Shown here one piece after another: positions 36,470 to 45,280 of a DNA stretch of 51,888 nt. Position numbers and translations under genes: made by a program. The DNA lies in NCBI RefSeq assembly GCF_014698445.1, contig NZ_JACJSZ010000019.1, forward strand, positions 1 through 51,888. Direction: 5' to 3'. Position 1 is the stretch's first letter. Every line of letters starts with the position of its first letter. The DNA comes from Microcystis elabens FACHB-917. GTDB taxonomy: Bacteria > Cyanobacteriota > Cyanobacteriia > PCC-6307 > Cyanobiaceae. Below the pieces are notes generated by a model. The model did no database searches and was not told the origin of the DNA. It saw only the letters and a list, made by a program, of their open reading frames with translations.

Positions 36470-37246
36470 CTATCCCTGAAACCCCGATGCAGCCAGGTAG
36501 GTCTCTGCTGCCTTTCCCAGGCGACTGCGAAAGACCGTGAAGAACGGTCTTCGGAGTCCATGACGCGGACTCAGGTACTTGGGACAGAGTGCATCAGCCT
36601 TCGACCTCCGCAGGTCCCCCGCAACGGTCTTGGCTGCAGCCACTCTTGCCAGGCAGAGGCGAACGCAATTCAGGTTGAGGTGCTCAATCGACCTCGCAAT
36701 CAGCTCCTGTGTTGTGGAATAAGCGTTTGGACTGATCGCAACCTGTGCACAAGCATCGGGATGCGGGATCAAGCGCCCATCATGCAAAACGGCCACCAAG
36801 GGCGGAAATGCAGGTAAATCCAAGTGATTGACGACAATCCCCCTACTGTCTTCGCAGAGTAGCCCTGTGTTGACCCGATGGTTCTTGGATTGGTCGCAGC
36901 TCAGATTTTCAGGAAGCGGCTCCAGATACCGATCTTTCTCTGCGGCCCAGCGCGAACCGCCGGTGCAGACCGCGAGCATGTTGGGCCAGTGCAATGCCCA
37001 GTTGCAGCCGGGATCTTGGTACGACTTTGAAACCACGTGTTCAATCTGCAGGCTATTCGCATCTTTGGTTGCCGCAAGTTCGCAATAGGCGCAGAGGCCA
37101 CCCTGATCGGTTTGCAGCGTCCTGCAGAGTTCGTCGTAGACGGCACGCCCCTCAGCCCTCAGTTTGTCCCACGTTGCATTGCGGTCGTTTGCCTGGAAGG
37201 CCACAAGCTGGGCAGGCGTGGCAGGCGTCTTGTGAACCCTTTTCAT
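36470..37246 (-). CDS. ptuB: HNH nuclease, Septu PtuB-like
   Basis: A 258-residue HNH endonuclease of the TIGR02646/PtuB type. The motif begins GGLCAYCELAATKDANSLQI (C52, C55) and ends EHVVSKS (His 70), followed by NWALHWPNMLAVCTGGS, the usual context in this family. In Septu systems PtuA ATPase and PtuB nuclease form a complex that halts phage infection by DNA cleavage. Here its ATG overlaps the ptuA stop (ATGA). The start at 37246 (MKRVHKTP) is preferred over a further upstream one. Confidence 0.8.
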   Translation of the reverse strand: MKRVHKTPATPAQLVAFQANDRNATWDKLRAEGRAVYDELCRTLQTDQGGLCAYCELAATKDANSLQIEHVVSKSYQDPGCNWALHWPNMLAVCTGGSRWAAEKDRYLEPLPENLSCDQSKNHRVNTGLLCEDSRGIVVNHLDLPAFPPLVAVLHDGRLIPHPDACAQVAISPNAYSTTQELIARSIEHLNLNCVRLCLARVAAAKTVAGDLRRSKADALCPKYLSPRHGLRRPFFTVFRSRLGKAAETYLAASGFQG

Positions 37247-38571
37247 GGCGCTGCTTCCGCTTCCCATTCCTGGTTCTCGATCTGCAGGTCGGCTTCGACC
37301 AGAGCAGGTTCCTCACCTTGATACAACTGATCTAACTTCTGGCGAAGTGCTGTGGCGCGTGGATCTTTCCAATGGGCTGTGTAGACCAGTTCAAGATACT
37401 CGTTTAATTCGCTCACTTCATTCACGGGTGGTCGCAGGCTCTTGAGGCCAAGCACGGTCTGCAGAAGTCGGGAGCTTTCGGCACCCAAGGCTCCCGCAGG
37501 TGCGCCGTAGCACTTTCCATATTTGAGGATGCGAATTTGCCGAGATTCAACAGTCGTAAGAACCTCTGGACTATGGGTGGTGACAATGAATTGAATCTTG
37601 GGGAATGCCCTACGAATGGCCTGCAAGATGCGCTGTTGCCAGCCGGGATGAAGGTGCTGATCAACCTCATCGATCAACACGATCCCCTTGGTTTTTTGAA
37701 TGGCCTCTTCGCCCAATGGACTGTTCAGCCGCATGCAGCGAAAGGCCAGGTCAGCCACCAGAGAGACGACTCCGCGTACGCCATCACTCATCTGGCTCAC
37801 CGCGAGCCGGCCATGATCGGGATGGACCATGGAAAGCTCTTCAAAGTCGTAGCTGTAGGCAAACTGCGACCATCCCTCCTCGGCAAGGACAGAATCAACG
37901 GCTTGTTGAATACCTTGTAGACGTGGCCCCCAAAGTTCCCCCTCTTTCCGTTCTAATTCTTGGCTTCTGGCCCGGCTGGCTCGGTCCATCCATTGCTGGA
38001 CCTGCACAAAGTTAGAAGCTGGCGACAGGCAGTCTTCATAGCCAAGCGAGCGATTCTGGGTCAGCACTTGTTTGCGCTGGATATTTTTGTGCGCCTTCCA
38101 GAGACGGCCTGTTCCATAGTAGGCAATCACGGGCAAAGCATCATCCTCGGCTCGATGGACCGAGGCTTGTAGTCGTTGGCCAAAGGTCGTTAATTCAGAA
38201 ACTTCTCGAGTCGTCGTACGACTCTTGGGTCCAGCCAGCTCCCGAGCCAGGTGGTGAACCAAGGTCATCTCGTGATCCAGGTCAAATGGAGCTGGGAACT
38301 GAACTCTGCCTTCAATTCGTACAGGCCAATCCTGGCGCGGTTCTTTGGTGTTTGGATCCAAGCTGCGCCGGGCATCACGCGCGGATAATCCTTTGGCGCG
38401 ACCAAGATCAAACGCGCCTACAAACGTTCCAAGCAGGATGGTGATGGCCTCCAGAATGCTGCTCTTGCCATGGCCATTTCGAGCCACCAGTACCGTCAGA
38501 TCCTCCTCGAACGACAGCTTCAGGTCTTCGAAGCGACGGAAGTTCTGGATGTGAAGCTCTTTGATCAGCAT
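37243..38571 (-). CDS. ptuA: AAA/SMC-like ATPase, Septu PtuA-like
   Basis: A 442-residue OLD/RecF-like ATPase: N-terminal IKELHIQNFRRFEDLKLSFE, Walker A VARNGHGKSSILEAI (residues about 29-43), a Q-loop region, signature-like SQMSDGVRGVVSLVADL, Walker B KGIVLIDEVDQHLHPGWQQR (about 293-312), and the switch His in VTTHSPEVL. With the coupled HNH gene this matches a Septu pair. No reverse transcriptase or msr/msd is present, so it is not a retron. A gap of 139 bp separates it from hsdS and could hold a promoter. Confidence 0.8.
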   Translation of the reverse strand: MLIKELHIQNFRRFEDLKLSFEEDLTVLVARNGHGKSSILEAITILLGTFVGAFDLGRAKGLSARDARRSLDPNTKEPRQDWPVRIEGRVQFPAPFDLDHEMTLVHHLARELAGPKSRTTTREVSELTTFGQRLQASVHRAEDDALPVIAYYGTGRLWKAHKNIQRKQVLTQNRSLGYEDCLSPASNFVQVQQWMDRASRARSQELERKEGELWGPRLQGIQQAVDSVLAEEGWSQFAYSYDFEELSMVHPDHGRLAVSQMSDGVRGVVSLVADLAFRCMRLNSPLGEEAIQKTKGIVLIDEVDQHLHPGWQQRILQAIRRAFPKIQFIVTTHSPEVLTTVESRQIRILKYGKCYGAPAGALGAESSRLLQTVLGLKSLRPPVNEVSELNEYLELVYTAHWKDPRATALRQKLDQLYQGEEPALVEADLQIENQEWEAEAAP

Positions 38572-38710
38572 GATCTGGCTTCGGGGGTGTGGTGGTGAAG
38601 GGTGGGTTCTTGTGCTAGCAGGTTAGCCAGTGAATGGGTGGCAGGCATCCAGGGGTGCTGATGGCTAATGCACGCGGCAGAGGGGATCGCAGTGGACCGG
38701 GTGGTGATCT
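38572..38710. other. Gap between hsdS and ptuA
   Basis: The only gap in the hsdM-to-hsdR cluster large enough for a promoter or small RNA, apart from 32921-33016. No gene, strong hairpin or T-tract was seen. It marks the probable left/right junction where the Septu block was inserted. Confidence 0.4.
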
Positions 38711-39892
38711 TCATGTCAGGCGGATCTTGCCGGTGAGGAGCTGTTGCATCATTCCTTGCTTGAGTTCACGGGCTTTGTCGAGGCGAGCTTCAAGGGATGC
38801 GAGCTCGGCGTCCATGTCGGAGAGAACGGTAGCGATGGTTGTTTGTTCTTGCTTCGACGAAGGAACGTTTACCTCAATGGGTAGCAATTTAGAGACAGTC
38901 AAGACTGGTTGTGCAGACGATTCTGCGCGTCGATTTAGGTTAAGCGTCCCTAGCGCGAGCGTCAGCCACGCAACATCCACATTCTCGAAAGCACGCACGA
39001 CTATTGCGTGCTCAGACGCAAAGAACTGTCCGCTCACTTTCAGAAGGTTGCCGCACAATGCGCCCACTCTCCCGATCAAGCAGTAATCACCTTCGTGAGT
39101 GAAGCGCGTTGTGAACCCGCGTTGTCCATTGCCCCCATAGCACGGGAATGGCGAAACGGCGTCAATGCTTTTCGCGGTAATGCCCTCTCCGCTTTTCATT
39201 GAGCACAGCTCACCCAGCCTCTTCACCTCCCACTCCCCCTCAAACCCCGGCAGCCGCCGCTTGCCGGTGAGCAGCTCCTGCATAGCGGCTTGTTTGATTT
39301 CCGTTTTCTTATCAATTAGCTCGTCAAGCATCAAGATTTGATCTTCAATGTCTTGGAGGGCTTCACCTGCGGCCTTTTGCTCTCTAAGGGGTGGCAGGGC
39401 AATGGGGAACTCTCGTACATCCCTGCCAGTAATATTGGGATCCTTGCGACTGCTGCTTGCAACTGACTTCCAGTATTCAGCCCTAAAGTTTAAATAGCTC
39501 AGGAGAAATCTCGATGACAGCCTGCTCTGTTCAGGGCGAATTGCTGTTAGGGCTTGGTTAATAGTCGCCTCCTTCGTGAGCATGCCTGTGCGCCCAATCT
39601 GATTGAATCCTCCATACATTGCAACGAGCACGGATCCCTTTGGATACAGGCGTAGCGAGGTTTGCTGAAGAGCGCTTGGCGTGACGCACTCGTCAGTTTC
39701 GAGGATCGAAGAGTTGTTGAGGTCAAGTGTCTTCACCCAGGGAATGGTTCCCCCGTCGAAATATTCCTGCTGTTTGGCTCTTGAGGGTGTTGCTCCGGAG
39801 GACGTTTCAGCTACGTCACCTATATGCACGCAATACCAATCCTCAGGGATCACTCCAACCTCCGTCTGTTTGTAGCCCGGCTTCAGTTCCAT
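38711..39892 (-). CDS. hsdS: Type I restriction-modification specificity subunit
   Basis: Chooses the DNA target for HsdM and HsdR. A complete 393-residue protein with two target-recognition domains (about residues 15-175 and 215-340). Each is followed by a conserved helical spacer: LREQKAAGEALQDIEDQILM ... QAAMQELLTGKRRLPGF, and ATVLSDMDAELASLEARLDK ... GMMQQLLTGKIRLT. The repeated QELLTGK/QQLLTGK ends mark the two repeats. The ATG at 39892 overlaps the hsdM stop by 10 bp. The recognition sequence cannot be deduced by eye. Base composition in the TRDs is visibly more AT-rich than the rest, as usual for exchanged TRDs. Confidence 0.95.
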   Translation of the reverse strand: MELKPGYKQTEVGVIPEDWYCVHIGDVAETSSGATPSRAKQQEYFDGGTIPWVKTLDLNNSSILETDECVTPSALQQTSLRLYPKGSVLVAMYGGFNQIGRTGMLTKEATINQALTAIRPEQSRLSSRFLLSYLNFRAEYWKSVASSSRKDPNITGRDVREFPIALPPLREQKAAGEALQDIEDQILMLDELIDKKTEIKQAAMQELLTGKRRLPGFEGEWEVKRLGELCSMKSGEGITAKSIDAVSPFPCYGGNGQRGFTTRFTHEGDYCLIGRVGALCGNLLKVSGQFFASEHAIVVRAFENVDVAWLTLALGTLNLNRRAESSAQPVLTVSKLLPIEVNVPSSKQEQTTIATVLSDMDAELASLEARLDKARELKQGMMQQLLTGKIRLT

Positions 39893-42291
39893 GCAAACCC
39901 CATCCGCTCCAGGTGCCCGGCCACCCGCGCCTCTAATTCCTCCACTCTTTCGCTGATCGCCGGCAGTGCCTCGCCGTAGCGCTCGCCCAGCTGTTTGAGG
40001 CGGCCGGTGAGGGCCTGGCTCACCCGTTCCACCTCGGATGCGACGGCCTGCTCCAGGCTGGTCAGCCACTTGCCCTGCACCACCAGCTCGCGCACCTCGG
40101 TGTCCGTGAGGCTGTCGTAGCGGCCGTAGGCCTGGTCGTCGAGCTCGGCCTCGGCGGCCTTGAGGGCCTTCTTGGTGGCGGCCTCCTCGTCGCTCAGCTC
40201 CAGCCAGTCCCGCAGCACGGCCAGCTCCTCCGCGGCCTCGGGATCCTTGCGGATCTCCTTGATGCGGGCGTTCACAGCGGCCTTGTTGATCTTCTCCAGC
40301 TCGCTGAAGGCGCCTTCTTCGCCACCGTGCTCCTCCTCCAGTTCCGCCAGGCGGCTGCTGGCCTCCTCCAGTTGGGCGTGCAGGGCCTCAATCATCTCCA
40401 GATCACCGGCGAACAGCTGGCTGACCAGCAGCTCCTTGGGCACCAGGTCGCAGGTCCAGCCCTTGTCCTTGGTCTTGCCTTTCTTGTCGGTCTCCAGCAC
40501 CCGGTAGGGCTCGGCGCGCCAGCCCTCGGCGCTGATCGCATACACGTCGTCCTGCATCGTCTCGGCCCATTGGTCGAGCAGCAGCTGGTACACGGCGTAG
40601 GCATCGATCAGCGGCTGGCCCTGGAAGTGGGCCAGCAGGCCCTCGCTCAGCTCGCGGATCACAGCCTTGGGGTGACAGCCCGGCTCCAGGGCCATCAGCT
40701 GGTCTGCTGCCCGCTGGCGCCAGGCCGCAAAGTGCTGGGCCATCCCCGCCAGGAAGCGGGCGAACTGGGGATGGGCGGTGATCGTGGCCTTCAGCTCAGC
40801 CGGCGCCACCGCCAGCTCCAGATAGCCAGGCCGCAGCGGCCGGAACAGGGCCTCGCGCAGCTGCGGGCATACCTGCCAGTAGGCCTCCAGGGCGTCGATG
40901 TCGCGCTCGGGGATGCCGCCGCGCAGGTGGGCCTCAATGTCCTGCAGGTCTTCGGCTTCGCTGCTGTCGATGTAGCGGGGCAGGTTGAGGTTGTAGTCGT
41001 GCCCGGCGATCTCCTCATTGGGCACGAAGCGCGAGTAGCCGGGCAGCTCCAGCTGGCGCGTGAACACATCGACGATCTTGTGGATGTCGCGCTCGCGCAG
41101 GCGGTTCTTGGGGCCGTCCTTGATGAAGCCCTTGCTGGCATCCACCAGGAAGATCCCCTCGCGGCTGCCGGCCTCGCGCTTGTCGATCACCAGGATGCAG
41201 GCGGGGATGCCGGTGCCATAGAAGAGGTTGGCCGGCAGGCCGATGATGCCCTGGATCAGGCCTCGCTGGATCAGGTTTTTGCGGATCTCGGCTTCGGCGT
41301 TGCCGCGGAACAGCACGCCGTGGGGAAGGATGCAGCTGCCCCGGCCCGTGCTCTTGAGCGTGCGCACGATGTGCAGCAGGTAGGCATAGTCGCCCTGCTT
41401 GGCGGGCGGGATGCCGAAGCCTTCGAAGCGGCTGTAGGGATCCTTGGCGGCATCCAGCCCGGTGCTCCAGCGCTTGTCGGAGAACGGGGGATTGGCCACC
41501 ACGTAGTCGAACTGCTTGAGCTGCTCGCCCTCCTTGAGCTTGGGATCGGCCAGGGTGTTGCCTTGCCAGATGATCGCGGTGGGGTTGCCGTGCAGGATCA
41601 TGTTCATCCGCGCCAGGCCGCTGGTGGCGGCATCCTTCTCCTGGCCGTAGAGCGTCACCGGCCGGCCGGCCTGGGCCGCCACCTTGAGCAGCAGCGACCC
41701 TGAGCCGCAGAACGGATCACACACGGTGGTGGAGGCTTTGACATCGTCTCGGTCGATCTGCAGCACCTGGGCCTTGACGCGGCTGACCTCAGCTGGGGTG
41801 AGGAACTGCCCCTTGCTCTTGCCGCTCTCCACGGCGAAGTGGCGCATCAGGTATTCGTAGGCATCCCCCAGGATGTCGTCGTCGTCGGCCCTGTTGCGCG
41901 AGAAGTTGAGCGCTGGTGCCTCGAAGATCGCGATCAGATCGGTGAGCCGCTCCACCAGCTCCTTGCCGCTTCCCAGCTTGGCCTGGTCGTTGAAATCGGG
42001 GAAATCGCTCTGGCTCAGCTGCTGATTGGCCGCCACCAGTGGGGCGATGATCTGCTTGTTGATCCGATCGCCGATCTCCGCCTTGCCCTTGAGGGCCACC
42101 ATGTCGGCAAAGCTGGCGCCCTCGGGAATCACCAGCGGCGCATAGGGCTGGCCGGCGTACTTGTCGCTGATGTATTTGAGGAACAGCAACACCAGCACAT
42201 AATCCTTGTACTGGCTGGCATCCATGCCGCCGCGCAGGGCGTCGCAGCTGGCCCACACGCTCGAATACAGCTCCGACTTACGGATGGCCAT
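39883..42291 (-). CDS. hsdM: Type I restriction-modification DNA adenine methyltransferase
   Basis: N6-adenine methyltransferase, 802 residues. Start MAIRKSELYSSVWASCDALR with the HsdM N-domain, SAM motif TVCDPFCGSGSLLLKVAAQAG (about 190-210), catalytic NPPF in YVVANPPFSDKRW (about 267), and GVLFRGNAEAEIRKNLIQRG. The C-terminal 250 residues form a long charged helical region (QLEEASSRLAELEEEHGGEE and onward), so the protein is larger than the EcoKI-type subunit. ATG at 42291; an upstream extension is open but not coding in character. First gene of the defence operon. Confidence 0.95.
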   Translation of the reverse strand: MAIRKSELYSSVWASCDALRGGMDASQYKDYVLVLLFLKYISDKYAGQPYAPLVIPEGASFADMVALKGKAEIGDRINKQIIAPLVAANQQLSQSDFPDFNDQAKLGSGKELVERLTDLIAIFEAPALNFSRNRADDDDILGDAYEYLMRHFAVESGKSKGQFLTPAEVSRVKAQVLQIDRDDVKASTTVCDPFCGSGSLLLKVAAQAGRPVTLYGQEKDAATSGLARMNMILHGNPTAIIWQGNTLADPKLKEGEQLKQFDYVVANPPFSDKRWSTGLDAAKDPYSRFEGFGIPPAKQGDYAYLLHIVRTLKSTGRGSCILPHGVLFRGNAEAEIRKNLIQRGLIQGIIGLPANLFYGTGIPACILVIDKREAGSREGIFLVDASKGFIKDGPKNRLRERDIHKIVDVFTRQLELPGYSRFVPNEEIAGHDYNLNLPRYIDSSEAEDLQDIEAHLRGGIPERDIDALEAYWQVCPQLREALFRPLRPGYLELAVAPAELKATITAHPQFARFLAGMAQHFAAWRQRAADQLMALEPGCHPKAVIRELSEGLLAHFQGQPLIDAYAVYQLLLDQWAETMQDDVYAISAEGWRAEPYRVLETDKKGKTKDKGWTCDLVPKELLVSQLFAGDLEMIEALHAQLEEASSRLAELEEEHGGEEGAFSELEKINKAAVNARIKEIRKDPEAAEELAVLRDWLELSDEEAATKKALKAAEAELDDQAYGRYDSLTDTEVRELVVQGKWLTSLEQAVASEVERVSQALTGRLKQLGERYGEALPAISERVEELEARVAGHLERMGFAWN

Positions 42292-42383
42292 GGGGGCGTT
42301 GCGGGCGAGGGCCGTTTCAGGGGATTGTGCCGCAGCTTGCCGGGCGGCTCCCACTTGCGCGAGCACCTGCCCGCCCGCCTTCC

Positions 42384-42602
42384 TCAGGCGGCTATCCGCC
42401 CGTCGCTGGGAACCTGGCAGGGGCGTCGGGAGGCACGGCGGCGGCGGGGCTGGCTGCTGAGCAGCAGGCGCTCGCTGGCGGCATCCAGCAGCACGTGCAC
42501 CGGCCGCTGGTAGCGGTCGATGTAGGTGTCGCAGGCGATCCCTTCAGGCAGCAGCGCGACTTCACGCTTGCGGCCATCGCGGCGCACAACCAGGGGAGCC
42601 AT
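42384..42602 (-). CDS. Small hypothetical protein
   Basis: A 72-residue ORF from the ATG at 42602: MAPLVVRRDGRKREVALLPE, then CDTYIDRYQRPVHVLLD, and a basic Arg-rich tail. The first half looks like a compact beta-fold. It has no domain I recognise; an upstream ATG at 42662 would add 20 residues. It lies upstream of hsdM on the same strand. Confidence 0.4.
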   Translation of the reverse strand: MAPLVVRRDGRKREVALLPEGIACDTYIDRYQRPVHVLLDAASERLLLSSQPRRRRASRRPCQVPSDGRIAA

Positions 42603-42712
42603 GGCGGGGAGGGCGCTGGCGGTGCTGAGCCACCGCACCCCGGCGAAACAGCAGTTCATGCTCCCGACCCTGGCGGGGGTGGCAAGGGTGCGCTCCAGGG
42701 CCGGTGTGGCGG

Positions 42713-43336
42713 CTAAAACGCGAGCGGTGTTCTCGGGGTTTGCGCGGCCCGCCGCAGGATGACGTGCAGCACCAGCAGGCTGAGGGAGCCGGCCGGGCCG
42801 ATGAACAGGTGCCAGAGCTGGTCGCCGCTGGCGTTGAGCAGGGCGCCGAACAGGGTGGTGAGCCCCACGGTGAACAGGGGATACAGCCACAGCAGCGGAT
42901 CGTGGAAGCTGCGCCACCACAGCCGCAGCATCACCAGCAACAGCAGGCTCTGGCTGGCGATCGCCGCCCCCTTGCCGAAGGCCGCGTAGCCGGCCGCGCC
43001 CGCCAGCACCAGGGCGAGCAGCAACGCCCGCAGGCCCCGGTTCGTGCTGACCGCCGCGGCCAGCAGGGCGATGCCCGCCGCCAGGGCCGAGAAGAACAGG
43101 CCGTTCCAGCTGCTGGTGTGGTTCACATACAGCCAGCGGGTGGTGGTGTGGTCGAGGGTTTCCGCCAGCGCCGCCAGCCCGAAGGCGGCGAAGCCGAGCA
43201 CCAGGCAGCCCCTGCCGCCGGTGGGCCGCTGACGGGCGGCGGCCAGCGCCAGCCCCCAGGCCACCGCCACCGCCTGCAGATGGGCGAGCACCAGCAGCAC
43301 CAGGAAGGGGCCAGCCACGCTGGGATGGGCGGTCAT
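42713..43336 (-). CDS. Multi-spanning membrane protein of unknown function
   Basis: A 207-residue protein from the ATG at 43336 with six or seven hydrophobic helices (for example GPFLVLLVLAHLQAVAVAWG, GCLVLGFAAFGLAALAETL, ALLLALVLAGAAGYAAF, LLVLHVILRRA). Between helices it has HTTTRWLYVNHTSSWNGLF, with conserved-looking His and Trp residues, and FTVGLTTLFGALLNASGDQL. The pattern is reminiscent of small membrane proteins that bind ligand or haem, but I cannot assign a family with confidence. It stands alone between hsdM and the helicase remnant. Confidence 0.65.
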   Translation of the reverse strand: MTAHPSVAGPFLVLLVLAHLQAVAVAWGLALAAARQRPTGGRGCLVLGFAAFGLAALAETLDHTTTRWLYVNHTSSWNGLFFSALAAGIALLAAAVSTNRGLRALLLALVLAGAAGYAAFGKGAAIASQSLLLLVMLRLWWRSFHDPLLWLYPLFTVGLTTLFGALLNASGDQLWHLFIGPAGSLSLLVLHVILRRAAQTPRTPLAF

Positions 43337-43514
43337 CGGCTTGGCTGCTGGACTGACCCCTCCAGCCTGGCCGCGGCGAAGGCCCGTGGCAGCAGCCTGC
43401 TGCGCCGCAACCACCCCAGCGAGGTGCGCACCCCTTTCGGCGTCAGCTGGTTTGAGCAGCTGCGTCGCCTGCCTCCGTCCCTGCCACAATGCCGCAAGCG
43501 AATCATTCAGCGCG

Positions 43515-43694
43515 GCGCGTGCCCCACAAGCTGGTGTGCGGCGGCACGGTGAGGAGGGGATCGATGCGCTGATCCGCGGCAAGCGCGAGCTGGCCGAACG
43601 GGTGGTGGGCGGCGGCGAGCAGGCCCTCAGCCAGCTCTCCACCGAGGAGCTGCGCCGGTTGATCCAGCTGCGGGATCCAGGGGGGGAGCGATGA
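43515..43694 (+). pseudogene. C-terminal remnant of an SNF2-family helicase
   Basis: One frame gives VPHKLVCGGTV and the next gives EGIDALIRGKRELAERVV followed by GGGEQALSQLSTEELRRLIQL: together the last about 55 residues of bacterial SNF2/HepA-type helicases. Adding one G after CGGTV (near 43548) joins the frames. Everything upstream of this is gone. Its stop overlaps the start of the SWIM remnant (ATGA), the usual arrangement of this gene pair. Confidence 0.65.
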
Positions 43695-43920
43695 GCAGAC
43701 GGGCGGCGCCGCTGGCGAATCAGTGATGGTCGCAGCGGTTCTCGGCGGTGCTGGAGAGCTATGGGCTGGGGCCGCACATGGAGCGGGGCCGCCGCTACGC
43801 CCGCGGCGGCCGCGTGCAGGGCTCAAGGGCCACTCCCTATCGGGTGAGCGTGCGCTGCACGGCTCCGAGCAAGGCTCACCCAGCAAGGCGCAGTGGAAGG
43901 CGCTGGAGCAGGCGATTGCT
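43691..43920 (+). pseudogene. N-terminal remnant of a SWIM zinc-finger protein
   Basis: From the ATG at 43691 the frame reads MSRRAAPLANQ, a TGA where Trp is expected, WSQRFSAVLESYGLGPHMER, GRRYARGGRVQGSRATPYRV, and continues in another frame as SPSKAQWKALEQAIAGG. This is the start of the SWIM-domain partner of SNF2 helicases, with a nonsense codon, a short internal deletion before QGSRATPYRV and a frameshift. The zinc-finger part is missing. Confidence 0.6.
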
Positions 43921-44062
43921 GGCGGGCCGAAAGTGATCTGCGCACCCTGCGGCAGGCCGAGGAGATCCGCCGTGATCCGAGCCGGCTCAAGCGGGCCGCC
44001 ACCATGGCCGCAGAAGAGATGAAGGCGCTGCAGGCCGTGCGCGCCATCAAGCGCGGGCGGTG
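43915..44062 (+). pseudogene. 3' fragment of an unidentified gene
   Basis: A plus-strand open stretch reads DLRTLRQAEEIRRDPSRLKR then AATMAAEEMKALQAVRAIKR and stops at 44062. The charged helical composition and codon use look like real coding sequence, but it has no start and directly follows the broken SWIM remnant. Probably the tail of another deleted gene. Confidence 0.35.
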
Positions 44063-44070
44063 AGGCTCGA

Positions 44071-44352
44071 TCACAGCCAATGGCGGTAGCTGCTGCGCTG
44101 CAGCCGGGCCCGGGCTTTGGAGCGAGCATTGTCGAACTGGGGACTGGAACCGTCGCGGCGCCGCCGCACCCAGACGCCACGGCGAATGAGCTGGCTGTCC
44201 TGGGTGTTGGCGCGGCGGGCGGCCACGATCACCCCACAGCCCCGCTTCTGCTTGCGCTGGGCACGGGAGCGGGTCTGGCTGGCGTTGGCGGCTGGCACCA
44301 CCGTGGCGGTGGATCGGTTGCGCCAGAACACCAGATACCAGTACCAGGCCAT
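44071..44352 (-). CDS. Small basic hypothetical protein
   Basis: A 93-residue ORF from the ATG at 44352: MAWYWYLVFWRNRSTATVVP, then a very basic Arg/Lys/Gln-rich body ending SSYRHWL. Composition suggests nucleic-acid binding or a phage structural accessory protein, but no family is recognised. It follows the scaffold-like remnant on the same strand. Confidence 0.4.
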   Translation of the reverse strand: MAWYWYLVFWRNRSTATVVPAANASQTRSRAQRKQKRGCGVIVAARRANTQDSQLIRRGVWVRRRRDGSSPQFDNARSKARARLQRSSYRHWL

Positions 44353-44389
44353 CGCTCCCTTCCGGCTGGCTGATCAGCGCCGTGGTGCA

Positions 44390-45176
44390 GCAGCCCTGGG
44401 GGTGGTGCCCTTGATCGCTCAGGGCAACGCCATCGGCGGTGAGGGGCTGGCCCTTGCCGTCCACCGGCAGCAGCCTCTCACGACCATCCACCTCCCCCAA
44501 CTGGCAGTGGCCGCCGCACAGCGTCACGAAGGTGTCAAAGAAGGTGCCCCGCTCATGGCCGCCGACGCGGTCCTCGGCCTCGCGGAACAGGCGCTCCAGC
44601 AGCGGTTCCTTGCGCAGGTTCTGCACCTGCGAGCGGGTCTCATCCCGCTCTTTTTCAACGCTGCGCACCCGGCGCAGGATGGCCTCGTTGAGCTGGCGCT
44701 CGCGGTCGGCCACCTGGCGCTCGAACTCCTCGCGCTTGCTCTCGGCGTCCTGCAGGCGGGCGTACTCGTCGGGGTTGATCTCCGAGAAGCGCGACAGCTG
44801 GGCGCGGGCCTTGCGCAGCTCCTTTTCCAGCTGTGCTGCGACGCCGTTCGGCCCGCAGGGGATCAGCAGTGCTGGTGGTGGCAGCGGGGGGATCGTCGTT
44901 GTCGCCGCTGCCGCTGGCACCAGGGTCCTGGGATAGGGAGAGATCGAGAGTGTCGTCGCCGGTAGAGCCGCCGTCGAGGCTGCTGGCCTCGTCGTCGTCC
45001 TCGTCGAGGGGAACGAGGTCTGCGGCTGGTGGAGCAGTGGTGCCAGCGGGGCCCTGGGTGGGCTGCTGCTGGTGCTGGCCATAGACCCGCCAGGGAGCGG
45101 CAGGGGCCAGGGGAGCTGGAGCGGTGCCGCTGCTGGGGCAGCTGGAATCAGAGGAGAAGAAGGAAGAGGGCATCAC
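44390..45176 (-). pseudogene. Phage scaffold-like protein, frameshifted
   Basis: Two frames supply one protein. The first (from the ATG near 45173) is a Pro/Ala/Asp-rich disordered N-terminus (for example DLVPLDEDDDEASSLDGGST). At about 44850-44860 homology-like coding moves to the adjacent frame: a long coiled coil (AAQLEKELRKARAQLSRFSE, INPDEYARLQDAESKREEFE, RRVRSVEKERDETRSQVQNL) followed by GTFFDTFVTLCGGHCQLGEV and LLPVDGKGQPLTADG. This layout is common for scaffold or capsid-associated proteins of tailed phages in cyanobacteria. A one-base change would join the frames. Confidence 0.55.
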
Positions 45177-45280
45177 CTATCACGGCTGTGGTGCTGCAGG
45201 CGCCCCATCCGGGCTGCGCTCGCTCTACCCCTTGCCAGGCTGGGAGCAGACAATGGCCCCTGGTTCTCCACCAGACAGCC

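Noticed and set aside
36470-38571. Retron (Ec78-like) for the ATPase-HNH pair
   Set aside because: No reverse transcriptase or msr/msd-like sequence is present next to the pair.
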